Origin: Roridomyces roridus
Lineage: Eukaryota > Basidiomycota > Agaricomycetes > Agaricales > Mycenaceae
Assembly: GCA_029378245.1 (NCBI GenBank)
Contig: JARKIF010000085.1
Coordinates: 62,001-126,000, forward strand
Length of the DNA: 64,000 bases
Direction of reading: 5' to 3'
Part shown: positions 43,806-54,280 of the stretch, piece by piece
Layout of the letters: every line of letters begins with the position of its first letter
Numbering within the stretch: position 1 is the stretch's first letter
Position numbers and translations under genes: made by a program
The notes under the pieces: model-generated
The model's input: only the letters and a program-made list of their open reading frames with translations
Database searches by the model: none
What the model was told of the DNA's origin: nothing

Positions 43806-46800
43806 CACCTCATATGGTAGTAATAATGCGTTAGACATGGGTGTACCCAGTAGGTCTAATGCATTAAAGACCCCCGGCAGGGAAATGGCATTTCCGGCTG
43901 CTGCGGCATCTCAGCATCGTTTGATTAAATGTTGGGGTGTTTTTTGCCGTTCCTCGGCGCTTGTATCAACTCCGGCTGCTTCGGCATCAATGCAGAAAAT
44001 GTGAATAAATCGATTTTCCCATCAATGATAATGATAATAAATTAGCGCTCGCCGGCGCTTTGCTACTCGCTTCCTGTGCGTTAGGCGCCACGGCGCTTAC
44101 TGTCAGCCGGCACTACGCATTTGCTACCCCGCCCGCCACGCGCTTGCTACCCCGCCCCCGTGTGCTTGATACCCCGCTCTCCCTGGCTCTCCACACGCTC
44201 GATACTTGCTCTCGATGCCCGCTCTCAATACCCCGCTCTCCACGCGCTCGATACCCTCCCTACCCCGACGTCCACCCACGCCTGGTACCCCTGCTGCTCA
44301 AAATTCCGTCCTACATCCACCCGCCGCAGCACAGGCTCGTCCCACGCGTCCATTATGTGATACACAAAATGGTGCGCCCCCACGCAATCACTACACCCTC
44401 CGCACGCTCGCTGCCCGCCTATGCATCGGCTCCCCCGAACTCTTGCTTGGTGCTACCGTATCGCAAGAGGTGGCAAAGCAAGAGGCGGCAAAGCAGCACG
44501 GTGAGGACTGGATGATGGGAGGAGGGGATTGAGACGTATTGGCGGCAGGGAATTGGGAGGGAACAGCGTCATGGTTTCGACGGGTAAAGGGAGTGGTAGG
44601 GTGTGTACGGGAAGGGGAGCACGAGTGGAGGGAGAGGGTGAGAATGCGATCTACGTCATCCCAGCGGAGACGGTCTGCATCTATGGTGTAGGCCGAATGT
44701 GCGAATCGATCGACGGGTGGCGTGGGGATGACGAAGGCGACCTGTGAATTGTTAGCTCAAATGAATAGATGGACGGTTCAAAAATGACAAAGAGTCGAAT
44801 GGAAGGCCGACGCGGGTTGGGAGTTCCAGAGGGTGAATCTCTTCCCGGCGGTTTATGGCTCAGCCGTAGGACCACGAGAAGATTCCAAGATATCAATTGA
44901 AAGTGGATGCTCACCTGCATGGTAGCATACACACATCCGGGGACACATTTTCCAGCTCACAGGTCGACGAACGTGGCTCCGACTCGATTTGAGGCCGTGG
45001 TGGGGCAGAAAGTAGAGCGGGGAAGGGCGAGCTGCTGCCACGTAGCTGTCGTCATGGCACCGGAATAACGCCGCCCGCACACGGGCCATTGGAGGCGTTA
45101 GGAGGAGGGTTCAGTGGTTCTGAGAGGGTTATGAGAAAGAAGGGTTGATGAGGAGAGGGAGGCGACGCACCAGCTGCGCCTTGCATCCAAAAATGTAGTC
45201 ATCATGACACCGCCGAAGGTACGGGCACACCAGCCGTCGGAGGAGACAGGAGGAGGAGGAGAAATGAGAATCTGCAGGGTGCATTAGCGAGGATGCTAAT
45301 ATGCTGGGAGGACGACGCACCAGCCTCCAAAGAGCATTCAATCTCCATCACCAAAGCCGCCGTGGGCAAGAGCTGGGTCGTCAACGAGTTGGTGGCGTCG
45401 AGAATTGTATGTCTGAGCCTATACAGGTCGTCCAGAGGAGGTATGCGGAGGAGCTGCGAACGGCGATGGATGCAAGAGCAGAGGAGTTGGCGATCACATG
45501 ACGATCAACAACACTCAATTGCACGAACTCGCGTCGCAAAATCGGTGATTGTCATTGTACCAGCACCCGGGGCGCGAACTCTTATTCTGTAGATTCATGA
45601 AGGGGTATCCATTTCGTCGTTACATGCAGACAACACTCATATCTGCCTCGGAAATTCCCTCTCAGTGACAATTTCGCACTTGACAGCGATTTAGTATACG
45701 TGTGCAACGAATCCGGGGCATTATTATCAGTCCTAACGCTTGCTGAACTACATTCAAAGAATTCAGAACAGTTTATAGTGCACTGGAGATTTTTTCTGAG
45801 CACAAGTAACTGCGGCTCAGAGTACCACCCAGACAGCTTCCTTGCCGATCCTATTCGATCGAATTTGCCAAAGCCTGATGTCCAGAGTGTTCCTGTGAGT
45901 ACAAACTCACGTTCGACAGGTTTTTGAGCCGCCCAGTCCACTGGGCATTCCATGAGACTACACACACTGTTTTAAAGAAAGCACGCCGGGGAGATCGAAT
46001 ACGCACATTGAGGCCTCCGGTTTTCCGCGGAATGGATTCTGTGCACTTCCAACTCCCCGAATTGAGTCGAATTTCCGCTGAGGTGCGAGGTTTGAGAACG
46101 TAGTGAGTGAAACGATGTGGCATGACGCACTTGCCACTAGTGATGGCAAGCATTGATTTTTTCCCTGTGAGTTAAACGTGCAATCTGGGCAAACTGAAGA
46201 TGTAGAACTTGTTTAGTAGCTACAAGGACCTCATTTGAATTATCTGAGAATTTCACATGGTGAGGAAGCATGCGAGTGCACCATCGAGCTAGTTATGAAA
46301 AACCTGAATACACTGCACAACTTGTTCGTCTCAGACCCGAAATCTTGCACCTCATCCCACACACTACTTACTCTGACCCAATCTCATTATAAATCGTGTA
46401 TGGACGTACCAATAGCGCTCAGACAAGCTCACAAGGCTTGGTTTATCCTTCTCAGCAAAATATTCGAGATGTCCGAGATGTCCGAGATGCCCGAACACCC
46501 TGTTTCTGGACTCGTCTCCTCGGATTGTCACTTCCTCTGGCACTTCTCATCCATCCAACACATTGGGAGGTAAGATTGATATTCTATCTACACCGTAGTA
46601 CACATGCCCGGGTAAAATATGGTCTAGAAAGATACAGATATGTACGACGCGGCCAATCCCACATTCATCTCCAAGCCCCACCATCAAGACATTCCGTTCC
46701 CTGCAAACAACAGACATACCACTGGAGCGCGAGGCGGACAACAAGAACAGCCCACATCACGAGAGCGCCCCCCGTCGCGCAAACGTACAAACTGGGAGCG

Positions 46801-48380
46801 GCATTTCCCATTGAGAACGTTACAGCAGACTCGCATGCCGGGTATATAGCATACAACAACGCCGTCGCATGCACACAAATATTCAAGGCCATAGAATGCG
46901 AGAGGCGGGAGAAGGCCGTGTAGATGAAGAACGCGGAGAAGTGGAGGTACGAAGACGAGGTCACTATCCTCTGACGGCGGCGCCGCTGGTGAGGAGGAGG
47001 ACGCAAAAATTGGCCTACGGGAGACGATGTGGTGGTTTATCCAACGGCAGCATAGACGGAGGACGCATCCAGGAAGAGACTGCAGTTTGTGTAGTACGCC
47101 GGACCCAAGAGTATCATAGCCAAAATGTAGTTTTTTGGAATCGCAGAGGAAGGAGGGTGGGCGTCGAGGGGAGCGCTTTAACAGAGAGGCGCAGAGAGGG
47201 GAAGATAAGAAGACATGCGACACACCCACGCGATTGGGACATATCCATATTATGAGCCGAACATCCATGGCAAGGCAGCAAGTGCGAAGACGGCGCAACT
47301 TGCCACGATGAAACAATTAGATGGAATAAAGAGCAGGGAAGACAAACACACTTTGATTGCCCAACACAGAAATCCCAGAGTCTTCTCCCTTCTTCCCCTG
47401 CGTGACCTCCTCATCGAGATCGCGCAGTCATATACCGAGCCTCCAGTGCAAAACCAGACGCATTTGCTGAACACGGTGAATCTAGAGTGGATACACCATG
47501 AGTAGTTGTCAAATAGTCGGAAGAACTCACCTTCGCGTTGGCTGGTTGTCCGACGAGTCGTGAGTATGCGGGGAGCGGGGATGGTGGAGGAGAAAGCCAA
47601 GAGAGAGGCGGTGTATGGGCTGCCGGTCCGTATTGCATCCGAACTGTATCCGAAATGGCGCCATTTTCTTTTTGCTTTTTGCGCCAGCGTCCAGCAGCGT
47701 CCACGACTCCCTCCTCTCTTTCCATCGCCAGTACAGTGCCTGCATGGCTCATATACACCCTTGCCTCATGCCAATCCCGACCCAGTTGCCGATCCCTGAC
47801 CCGCCGATCCCGCCGTCAATCCCGACCCGCCAAAACCAGTAACCATCGCTTCCAATCCAGCGGGGCCATGCAAGCCTCCTGGGATGTTTTACATGTCCAT
47901 GTGATGCTGCTGGCACCAGCCAACGGGCTGCACGTACTGCCGGGGGTGCAGGGGCGCCGCAGTGCGAATTTGCTGGTGTTTTTGCACACAAATCCCGATG
48001 CTGATGCGCTGAGCGATGGGCACGTGCGTGGATGGAGAGAGGGAGGGAGGGAGTTTTTGTCCTGGAATCAAGGTGTCGGTGTGTCCCCGAGCCCCGGTGC
48101 CGGACGAGCGCGCCCGCTTTTTTCAATATTTAGTGTAATTGATCTAACCGGCGTTTGCCGGATGTCGAATAAATGCAGCAAATAAACGCTCACTTTTATT
48201 TCACACTCCGACAGCTGATGGAAGCAGCAAAACGGCCGAAACCGGCAGCCCAAATGCCCAACAACTGTGCCGAACAGCCGTACAGCGAAAAAATTGATCG
48301 TGGGCAACCACTCATAGATAACGCATTAGACCTACCGGGTACAACCCATTTCTAACGCATTGTATCAGCTATATGAGCTG
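43806..48380. mobile_element. 4.6-kb TIR element inserted in the antisense gene of Gypsy-2
   Basis: The left end CACCTCATATGGTAGTAATA and the reverse complement of the right end CAGCTCATATAGCTGATACA begin diverged inverted repeats of about 60 bp; both contain ATGCGTTAGA, ATGGGT, GTACCC and GTAGGTCTAATGC. A 7-bp duplication CCTCTTC flanks it (43799-43805 and 48381-48387). No transposase is recognised, so it is probably non-autonomous. The interior is GC-rich, with low-complexity CCCGCTCTCC-type repeats (44120-44280) and stretches that look like fragments of captured genes. Confidence 0.8.
46665..47600 (-). other. Possible captured gene fragments inside the 4.6-kb insertion
   Basis: On the minus strand hydrophobic coding-like stretches occur, for example LGFLCWAIKVCLSSLLFIPS and ALNICVHATALLYAIYPACE, and a good 49-nt intron (GTGAGTTCTTCC..CTCTAG) lies near 47484-47532. 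Frames are broken and no family is recognised. This may be a decayed host membrane-protein gene carried as cargo. Confidence 0.25.
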
Positions 48381-48699
48381 CCTCTTCGCCTCCTTCGCCT
48401 TCGCTGCCTTTTCCTTCGCCTTAGCCAGCGCCTCCTCGAGCTTGGCGATGGTCTCCGGCGAGACCTCGTCGTCGTCCTCCGGGTCCGGGGTCGGGACTTG
48501 GTTTTTCTTGTCCTTGTCTTCGCCGTCGCGATGAGAGGGCAGGGAGTGGCGCGAGTGGGTCGACATGGTGGTATGAGTCAAAGAGAGAAAATTGATCCGG
48601 AACAAACTTCGCCAAACTTTCTTTGTTCGGTTCCGGCAATTCATTCGGCTACCGGCAATCATTTCTACCGTTCTCTTGGGCTCTTGAGGGCAAGAGCCT

Positions 48700-48709
48700 A
48701 AGAGGGGGA
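48700..48709 (+). promoter_or_regulatory. Polypurine tract of Gypsy-2
   Basis: AAGAGGGGGA lies three bases before the 3' LTR, the expected primer for plus-strand synthesis. Confidence 0.75.
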
Positions 48710-48712
48710 TAC

Positions 48713-49260
48713 TGTTATGTCCCGTTCCAACGCCAACTCCGGTACCTCAACTCCGGTACCTCAACTCCGGTACTCAACTCCGGTACTCAACTCCGGTCAC
48801 GTCGGGAAGCCTCCCGACGTCGAAGCGCATCACGCGCTCCTCGGTTCTATCCGGGTACTCGGGTTTTCACGCGATGAAGGTATCTGAGCGTTTCCCCCGG
48901 ACTTGGTATTCATCAGGATATCCACTTGATCATTCCGTGCGGACTTAATCAGCTTATATCCACATAGCCGCATAAGTCCGTTTCTATTATTGGTCTGTGG
49001 TAATGACATATATCTCTACTTACTCGTATATAAGACTTTCCTTATCTGTATTCAACCTTAGTTGATAATTGACGTTCTTGACTACTCGTCTTGGCTGGTT
49101 CCTACTCCTTCCCTTCCTATCAACATAGCAAGGCGTCTTTGACACCCTACTCCTCTGTGGTGCTCTTAGATCGCTCCTCCGGTCGACTCCTTCCAACTCC
49201 GGTCACTACCGGAGTTCCGGCTTCTACTCCGGACTTGCCTTTTGGAATCGGATCGTAACA
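48713..49260 (+). repeat. 3' LTR of Gypsy-2
   Basis: This is a 548-bp LTR, nearly identical to the 5' copy apart from two extra CTCCGG units and very few single-base changes. Read on the minus strand it lies about 150 bp upstream of the antisense gene, so it may supply that gene's promoter. Confidence 0.93.
48733..48818 (+). promoter_or_regulatory. Expanded CTCCGG array and inverted CGG/CCG site in the 3' LTR
   Basis: Five CAACTCCGGT units at 14/14/13/13-bp spacing are followed by the same GTCGGGAAGCCTCCCGAC inverted repeat (48801-48818) as in the 5' LTR, which has only three units. Confidence 0.5.
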
Positions 49261-49847
49261 GATATAAGGATAGACATTATATCTTGAGGGAGTGAGTGTC
49301 CACATAGAGGGCCTTTAATATATGTAAAAATACTGTTGATACCCTCCATGCTGTGGCCATGCTTGTTGCAGGGAAATGGAGTGACTCCGGTGCAGGAATA
49401 CCCAATGACACCACCCAACATGCTGCGAATCATGTTTTAAATTCGCTCAATGGGTCAGGAATTATTCTCCACAGTTTAGTTGAATTATAAACAAGTTGTT
49501 CGGCGGTCAGAATCACCAAATGTGTCGGGCAAAGAAAATGGGTACATAAGCACAGATTCAAACTCACGCACATCAAAAGAGCACCTAGGCACGTGGTTTT
49601 ATGTCCACGGCCCAACTGCGCGCCAAGTGCCACCTTGGCACACAAAAAAATGTGCCACGGCTGATGCCCCCTGTGTGAACACTTGCAAGAGGGAGTGATG
49701 GCTGGACGGCCCGGGATCAAACGCGTAGGTATCACACGCCAACAACAACCTCCGCACAGCTCCAATGACAGCTTCAAGTCTTCAACAGCCTCAAAGAGCA
49801 CCACAAAAACCTCGGCGAACACCCTGACTCACTATTTCCTCTGCATC
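49261..49847. other. Intergenic stretch right of Gypsy-2
   Basis: It begins with the right target duplication GATAT (49261-49265). No gene or RNA is recognised up to the start codon at 49848. Confidence 0.45.
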
Positions 49848-50697
49848 ATGGACGACAAGAGCCTCCCGCCATATCCAACCATACTGAAGGCGCCTTCGGA
49901 TGCCTCTACTTCAACGCCTTTCCGCACCACATTCGCCTTTGTTTCTATGCACATGGGCGACCGGTACGTGTTTCTCCAACCTCTTGCGACAAAAACTGAC
50001 GGCCTGCAGACTCCGCCTCCTCAATTTCCCGCCCGAAATCATTGCTATCATCCGCGAAACCATCTCGACCAGCTGGCCCTGCGGTTTACAATCCGAAATG
50101 CTCTACCACGGCTCGCACGAATTCAAACTGCGGGGCTACCCCTGGCGAGGGCACGGCGAGGAAGGCATCCTCTCACGGCGCCTCATGTCGTGTATCCTCT
50201 CCTCGCTGCAGACCGCCGGGTGGCTCTTGACCGTCGTAACCGACGTGTCCAAGAAACTGACCGATCTCGACACGCTTGTTTTCCGGCACGCGCCCTCGGA
50301 TCGACCAGACACGAGTGCCGGGCTCGAATCGCTCTGCGTGCACTTTAGCATGGGCGACAAGCTCAAGCTTATTGACGCGCCAGACGATATCAAGAAGGCA
50401 ATCGTGGGGCTCTCCCAGCGCATGCAGATGCTCAAGCTTCACAAGCCTTACCAGGGCGCGGGGAACACGTATGAAATCACGATGCTGGGATACCCTTGGC
50501 TCGCGACGGGTGGGGAAACGATGCTCGCGTGCCAGTTTTTGTTGGCTCTGTTGGGTGTATTGGAGGAGCACGGGTGGAGTATCTATGCGAGCATCGACCA
50601 GACGGCGAAGATAGGGGAGAACTCGGGCGACCTCGACACATGGCACTGTGTGAGGACGAAGGGCTGGACGCCTGGTATGCCCGTCTTTCATAGGTAG
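49848..50697 (+). CDS. Fungal protein with a duplicated ~100-residue domain, function unknown
   Basis: Two exons (49848-49963 and 50010-50697) encode about 267 residues. The protein contains two copies of the same module: the first from LRLLNFPPEIIAIIRETI through FKLRGYPWRGHGEE and a GWLLTVVTDVSKK strand to DTLVFRHA; the second from LKLIDAPDDIKKAIVGL through ITMLGYPWLATGGETMLA and GWSIYASIDQT to DTWHCVR. Shared landmarks are GYPW, a helix with LL..LL, GW followed by a beta strand, and a closing DTxxxR. I recall this type of protein as widespread in basidiomycetes but cannot name a function. There is no signal peptide or membrane segment. The frame is intact. Confidence 0.75.
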
Positions 50698-50779
50698 AGG
50701 CGTGAGTTAATGTGTTCAATAATAGTTCGTTTGAGATCTAACCCGCTGGCTATACTGCATCCACTGAACTCAGCATTAA

Positions 50780-51190
50780 CCCACCAGGATGCATCTTCAG
50801 AAATGTATTGGGGTTTCTCTCGCCGTGGGTATGGATTTCCAGGAAGATGCATCCCACGGCGAAAATGTCAACTTTGGATGTACTGAAGTAGTTGTTATGG
50901 AAGTGGAATTGTGGATCGCAGTACCGCCAGGGACGCCGACCACAATATCTGCTTCGCTGACAAGCTTTGTGACGAGCGGGATGTCGTCGAGCGAACCCAC
51001 GACGGATGTGACGCCGGGGATTTCATTGAATTTTTCCGCCTTTTTGGGATCACGGACGAGCACGGTAAAGTGGAAGCTGGCGGCGTTGGGGTGCCACCGA
51101 TATATCCAGTCGCGCCGGTGAGGAAAAATTGCGTCTTGGCAGACATGTTCGATAGAACGGAGAATTGAAGCAGATATTGTCTGCGTAACA
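50780..51190 (-). pseudogene. Chimeric pseudogene: Rossmann-gene start fused to a protein-kinase fragment (copy C)
   Basis: On the minus strand MSAKTQFFLTGATGYIGGT is followed by a frame change into PNAASFHFTVLVRDPKKAEK and DIPLVTKLVSEADIVVGVPG, a close match to the first 80 residues of copies A and B. Compared with copy A, 25 bases are missing between two GTGCC repeats, which breaks the frame. Near 50930 the similarity stops and another sequence begins: YFSTSKVDIFAVGCIFLEIH, which has the D-x-F-A-x-G-C pattern of kinase subdomain IX. This is a dead fusion of two gene pieces. Confidence 0.7.
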
Positions 51191-51599
51191 ATACAGCGGG
51201 CGGCCATCCGGCGGAGTTGCATGGACGTCATGGCAAGTCCCAGGCTTCAAACGATCCGAGTTTGGTGAGAAAATGACGTTGCGTCTCGAAGTTCGGCAGG
51301 CCGCATTGAGAGTCGAATAACGTAGTTTGCCATTCCGAATGCAGCGACTGCACTTCAAGCTTCAAGCTCCATGTAGCAACGCGCGAAGTTCAAACCAATC
51401 GACAGTCAAAACAGATGGATGGCAGCACAAGACAAGATGCATTTCAGACTCCGACAATCATGATGGTTGGAAATTCGGGAAAAGCGTCCGAGTCGGAGTC
51501 TACATGAGTGCACGGTGAAGTGAGAGCACTGAGTTGGCCAGCATACACAAAAACACGGCGGGCAAAGACCGGCGGAGGTCCTTGACGCAGGTCTAATTA
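51191..51599. repeat. Duplicated promoter segment of the Rossmann-gene cluster
   Basis: This segment is recognisably similar to 55412-55960 (for example AGATGCATTTCAGACTCCGACAATCATGATGG in parts and CAGCATAC-A/G-CAAA). Together with copy C it is a duplicate of the 5' half of copy A plus its upstream region. The similarity resumes after the inserted element at about 52650-52715, matching 55960-56030. Confidence 0.65.
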
Positions 51600-52635
51600 C
51601 AGCTAAATGCGGAACATAAGGCGCGGCTCGATTTTTGTCAAAATTTGTGAGATTTCGATCACTTTCAGTAATTACGCTGTTGTGGGCTCAATTCTTCTCC
51701 GATCGTCTTCGGACATGGACCAATCGATTCCCACCGTCGTTTTACAGTGCTCAGGCTACAATAATTATTTTATTATCGCATCATCCTGTGAAATCAGGGG
51801 ATCCGATGTTTTTCAACCATTGACACTTTAACTGCCTTTGGAATGTTTTTGTGCACTATATATTGAACCATTAGTCTCTCCCAGGTGCCCCACAGTGCGT
51901 GGGATGGTCTTTGCAGTCAGATCTGCCCCGGTTCTGTGTCCATTCAACAGAACAGAGGTGCATCACAACATGACCATATTGGCAGCCACAGGACTCCGCG
52001 GCAGATATTCTGAGCATGTCTGACTACAGTTAAGGGTCACATCTCAACGTTCCGGGCTATCCGGAGGCACCGGAATGTGTTGATTCAATGCGGAGTGCAG
52101 CACAACCACTCGAGTGATTGTGCTTGTCACGCTTGTGTCACGCATCCCGAGCTTCTGTCGGGCAGCGTTTTGCTCGTTTTCCGTTCCGGAAATGGCCCTC
52201 GGATGGGACGGGATGTTGGTACGGGATGCCTTTGAGTGGCACTACATGGTTGGTTTGAGAAAATGTGCCAGCCACGAGCTGAGATACAACTGAACAGTGA
52301 TGGCAAGAGATATTGATACACCTACTTCCTCCTCATTGATCTGGACGCAATTTGAGGCCATGCAGGTCAAATATTGGGACCCCAGTACATTCCCCTCAAC
52401 TGCTGGTGTGTCAATAGCTAAAATTGATCATTTGCTTCTCTGAGGTTCCTATTCATATGAAAGCAATTCATTCAAGTACCCCAGGCACTGTAAAGGACCC
52501 ACACAAATTGATTGGTCCATGTCCGAAGACAATCAGAGAAGAACCGAGCCCACAACAGCGTAATTACTGAAAGTGATCGAAATCTCACAAATTTTGACAA
52601 AAATCGAGCCGCGCCTTATGTTCCGCATTTAGCTG
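51600..52635. mobile_element. 1.04-kb non-autonomous TIR element inserted at TA
   Basis: The first roughly 130 bp (starting CAGCTAAATGCGGAACATAA) are nearly the exact reverse complement of the last roughly 130 bp. TA dinucleotides flank both ends (51598-51599 and 52636-52637), as for Tc1/mariner elements. No transposase frame is present. It splits the duplicated promoter segment, so it inserted after that duplication. Confidence 0.85.
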
Positions 52636-52637
52636 TA

Positions 52638-52977
52638 AAGCCGGATTCGGATAGGAACAGCTCCGAACGAGCGGGCGCATATTCTTACTACCCCATTCAG
52701 ACGTTCACCAGAAAATCCAAGGGAGGCCGGCGCCGAATGAATTCAACAAGCAGAAGTTCAGGGTCAGGTCCCTTCCAGGAAGCCTATACGGAGAAAAGGA
52801 GAGCAGGTCTGTTGTGGCCCGCCTACGAGGAGATGGTGGAAGCAGAAAGGAAAGGAAAGCAGCGTGATCTGATGTTGAAGACATGCCTCTTGGTTCAACG
52901 GTTTTGAACCACTTTTTTGATCTTGGGTTCGGTCTTAAATATCTCGTTTGGTGCATAACTACATACATGTAGACCCT
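52638..52977. other. Short intergenic stretch left of copy B
   Basis: Up to about 52715 it continues the segmental duplicate of 55960-56030; the rest shows no feature. Confidence 0.4.
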
Positions 52978-54109
52978 TCATTGCCCCTTTGCAATCAACA
53001 CTTCCACCTCGGGCTTCACACTCTCCAACAAATCTTTCGTTCCTTTAGTGGGCTTCCACCCGATGGACCGCGAATGTGTCGCCACGCAACGGGAGTTGGA
53101 ACCCAAAACCGTAGAGCCCCCGAAATACTGGTCCAGCTCTGCCTGGGAGTATGTCGTCGGTTCACGGTCATCGGATTTGCCGAGCGCGACAAGAGCTTCG
53201 CCCACGGCTTTGGCGAGGTCGTAGAATGAGTGCTCGCCGTTTTCACCAAAGTAGTAACCATTGACGCCGTGCCCTGTCGAGGGGTTGGATGTGATGGAAT
53301 CGTAGAGGGCCATGTACAGATCCGCCACTGTGAATGCATCGGTAATGGTAAGGCATGGATGATGAAAAGAAAGTACGCTCGTGGATCTCGACATTTGGCC
53401 ACACGTTCTTGCCCTCACCGACCATACCCGCGCATTTCCGGTCAAGTGCAGTCTTGACGAGCATGGGGAGAGCCATCGAGTGCACGTTCTGGAGACCTTT
53501 GTCGACGAACTGACCCGTGGCCATGCCGTAGATGATGGAGGGGAGGATGATGTACGTCTTGGTGTACCCCTCGGCGTCACCAGCTACGATAGCTAGGTCG
53601 ACGTTACGGTGGATTTGGGTGGGTGCGAGAGAAGCGATTTGCTCTGGGTTCGAGTCGTCGTAGACTGTTGGAGTGACAAGCATGCCTTTCGAGTCTTCGA
53701 TCAGGACGCCCGTGCCGGACTAGGATAGTTGAGGATTCAGTACAGAGGAGATGGAGTTTGTACGCACCGTGTGGATGAAAATGGGTGGCACGCCCGTCGT
53801 CGCGTGCCGCTGCTTCAGCCCAGCGAGCGTCGCCTCGGCAGCGACAAGGTCATCGCAATCGGCAGTGGCAATGACAACGTCTGCCTCGCTCGCGAGCTTC
53901 GTTACGAGCGGGGCGTCGTTGTGCGAGCCCACAACGGCGGTGATGCCAGGTATTTCATTGAATTTCTCCGCCTTTTTGGGATCGCGGACGAGCACCGTGA
54001 AGTGGAAGCTGGCTGCGTCGGGATGCTTGAGAAAGCGCGCGAGGACAGTGCCACCGATATATCCAGTGGCGCCGGTCAGTAGAAAGTGGGTGGTTTTTTT
54101 CGAGGCCAT
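52978..54109 (-). CDS. NAD(P)-binding Rossmann-fold protein, NmrA/epimerase-like (copy B)
   Basis: Three minus-strand exons from ATG 54109 to TGA 52978, with introns at about 53719-53766 and 53323-53371. The N-terminus carries the dinucleotide-binding motif FLLTGATGYIGGTVLARF (GxxGxxG), then an acidic end of beta-2/arginine region LVRDPKKAEKF and SEADVVIATADCDDLVAAEA. The middle part has NVDLAIVAGDAEGYTKTYII and GKNVWPNVEIHE, and the C-terminus GYYFGENGEHSFYDLAKAVGE and RSIGWKPTKGTKDLLESV. The catalytic YxxxK of classical epimerases is not obvious. Such proteins are extended short-chain dehydrogenase/NmrA-type oxidoreductases or NADP sensors; the substrate is unknown. It is a tandem duplicate of copy A. 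Confidence 0.8.
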
Positions 54110-54280
54110 TTGTCGCTGAGCTGCTTCCTCGGACGAGCATTTTAATAGAGCAAGACAGTCAGCAGCGAGACCAATGAATAAGCCGATGCGATCGGAAATT
54201 GTTATCGGAACTCATTCGGAACTGGGCTAGCACTTATAGACCTTGGTTCAGTTCAATTTTGTCCAATCAGTAACTACTTT

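Larger units (their letters stand above)
42335..48566 (-). pseudogene. Antisense accessory gene of Gypsy-2: coiled-coil, Zn2Cys6-type protein (split by an insertion)
   Basis: The gene is read on the strand opposite to gag-pol, between pol and the 3' LTR. The start is ATG 48566 (MSTHSRHSLPSHRDG), followed by an acidic stretch and an Ala/Lys/Glu coiled coil (SPETIAKLEEALAKAKEKAA). A 4,575-bp insertion then intervenes; removing it with one 7-bp duplication continues the coil in frame (VKEERLAAEREAEERRKAEL). Near 43584 the frame changes at an overlapping TGA/ATG. Next come acidic and basic stretches (RRKKPRRDKGKARAK, a likely nuclear signal) and a 49-nt intron (43192-43240, GTGAGT..TTCAG). After it is ACDNCRGLGAAC..ARACNLCRQKRIAC, which has spacing C-X2-C-X6-C-X10-C-X2-C-X6-C, exactly that of fungal Zn2Cys6 clusters. 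A long acidic tail ends at TGA 42335. It looks like a nuclear DNA-binding regulator; function is inferred. Confidence 0.75.
32367..49260 (+). mobile_element. 16.9-kb Ty3/Gypsy chromovirus-type retrotransposon with nested insertions, 'Gypsy-2'
   Basis: LTRs at 32367-32886 and 48713-49260 (TGTTATG..CGTAACA) and the flanking duplication GATAT (32362-32366 and 49261-49265) define the element. Order on the plus strand: LTR, self-complementary primer-binding site, gag, pol, a 6.5-kb 3' region, polypurine tract, LTR. Pol is split by a 3,140-bp insertion (36948-40087), and the 3' region by a 4,575-bp insertion (43806-48380). Subtracting these and their duplications leaves about 9.2 kb. The 3' region carries a gene on the opposite strand. 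LTRs differ mainly in the number of a 13/14-bp CTCCGG unit (three versus five) plus very few substitutions, so integration looks recent despite the nested cargo. Confidence 0.93.

Noticed and set aside
44120..44290. Tandem array of CGCTCGATACCCCGCTCTCC-like units considered as a CRISPR-type or satellite array
   Set aside because: Units are degenerate and overlapping, without spacers, in a fungal transposon; simple low-complexity drift explains it.
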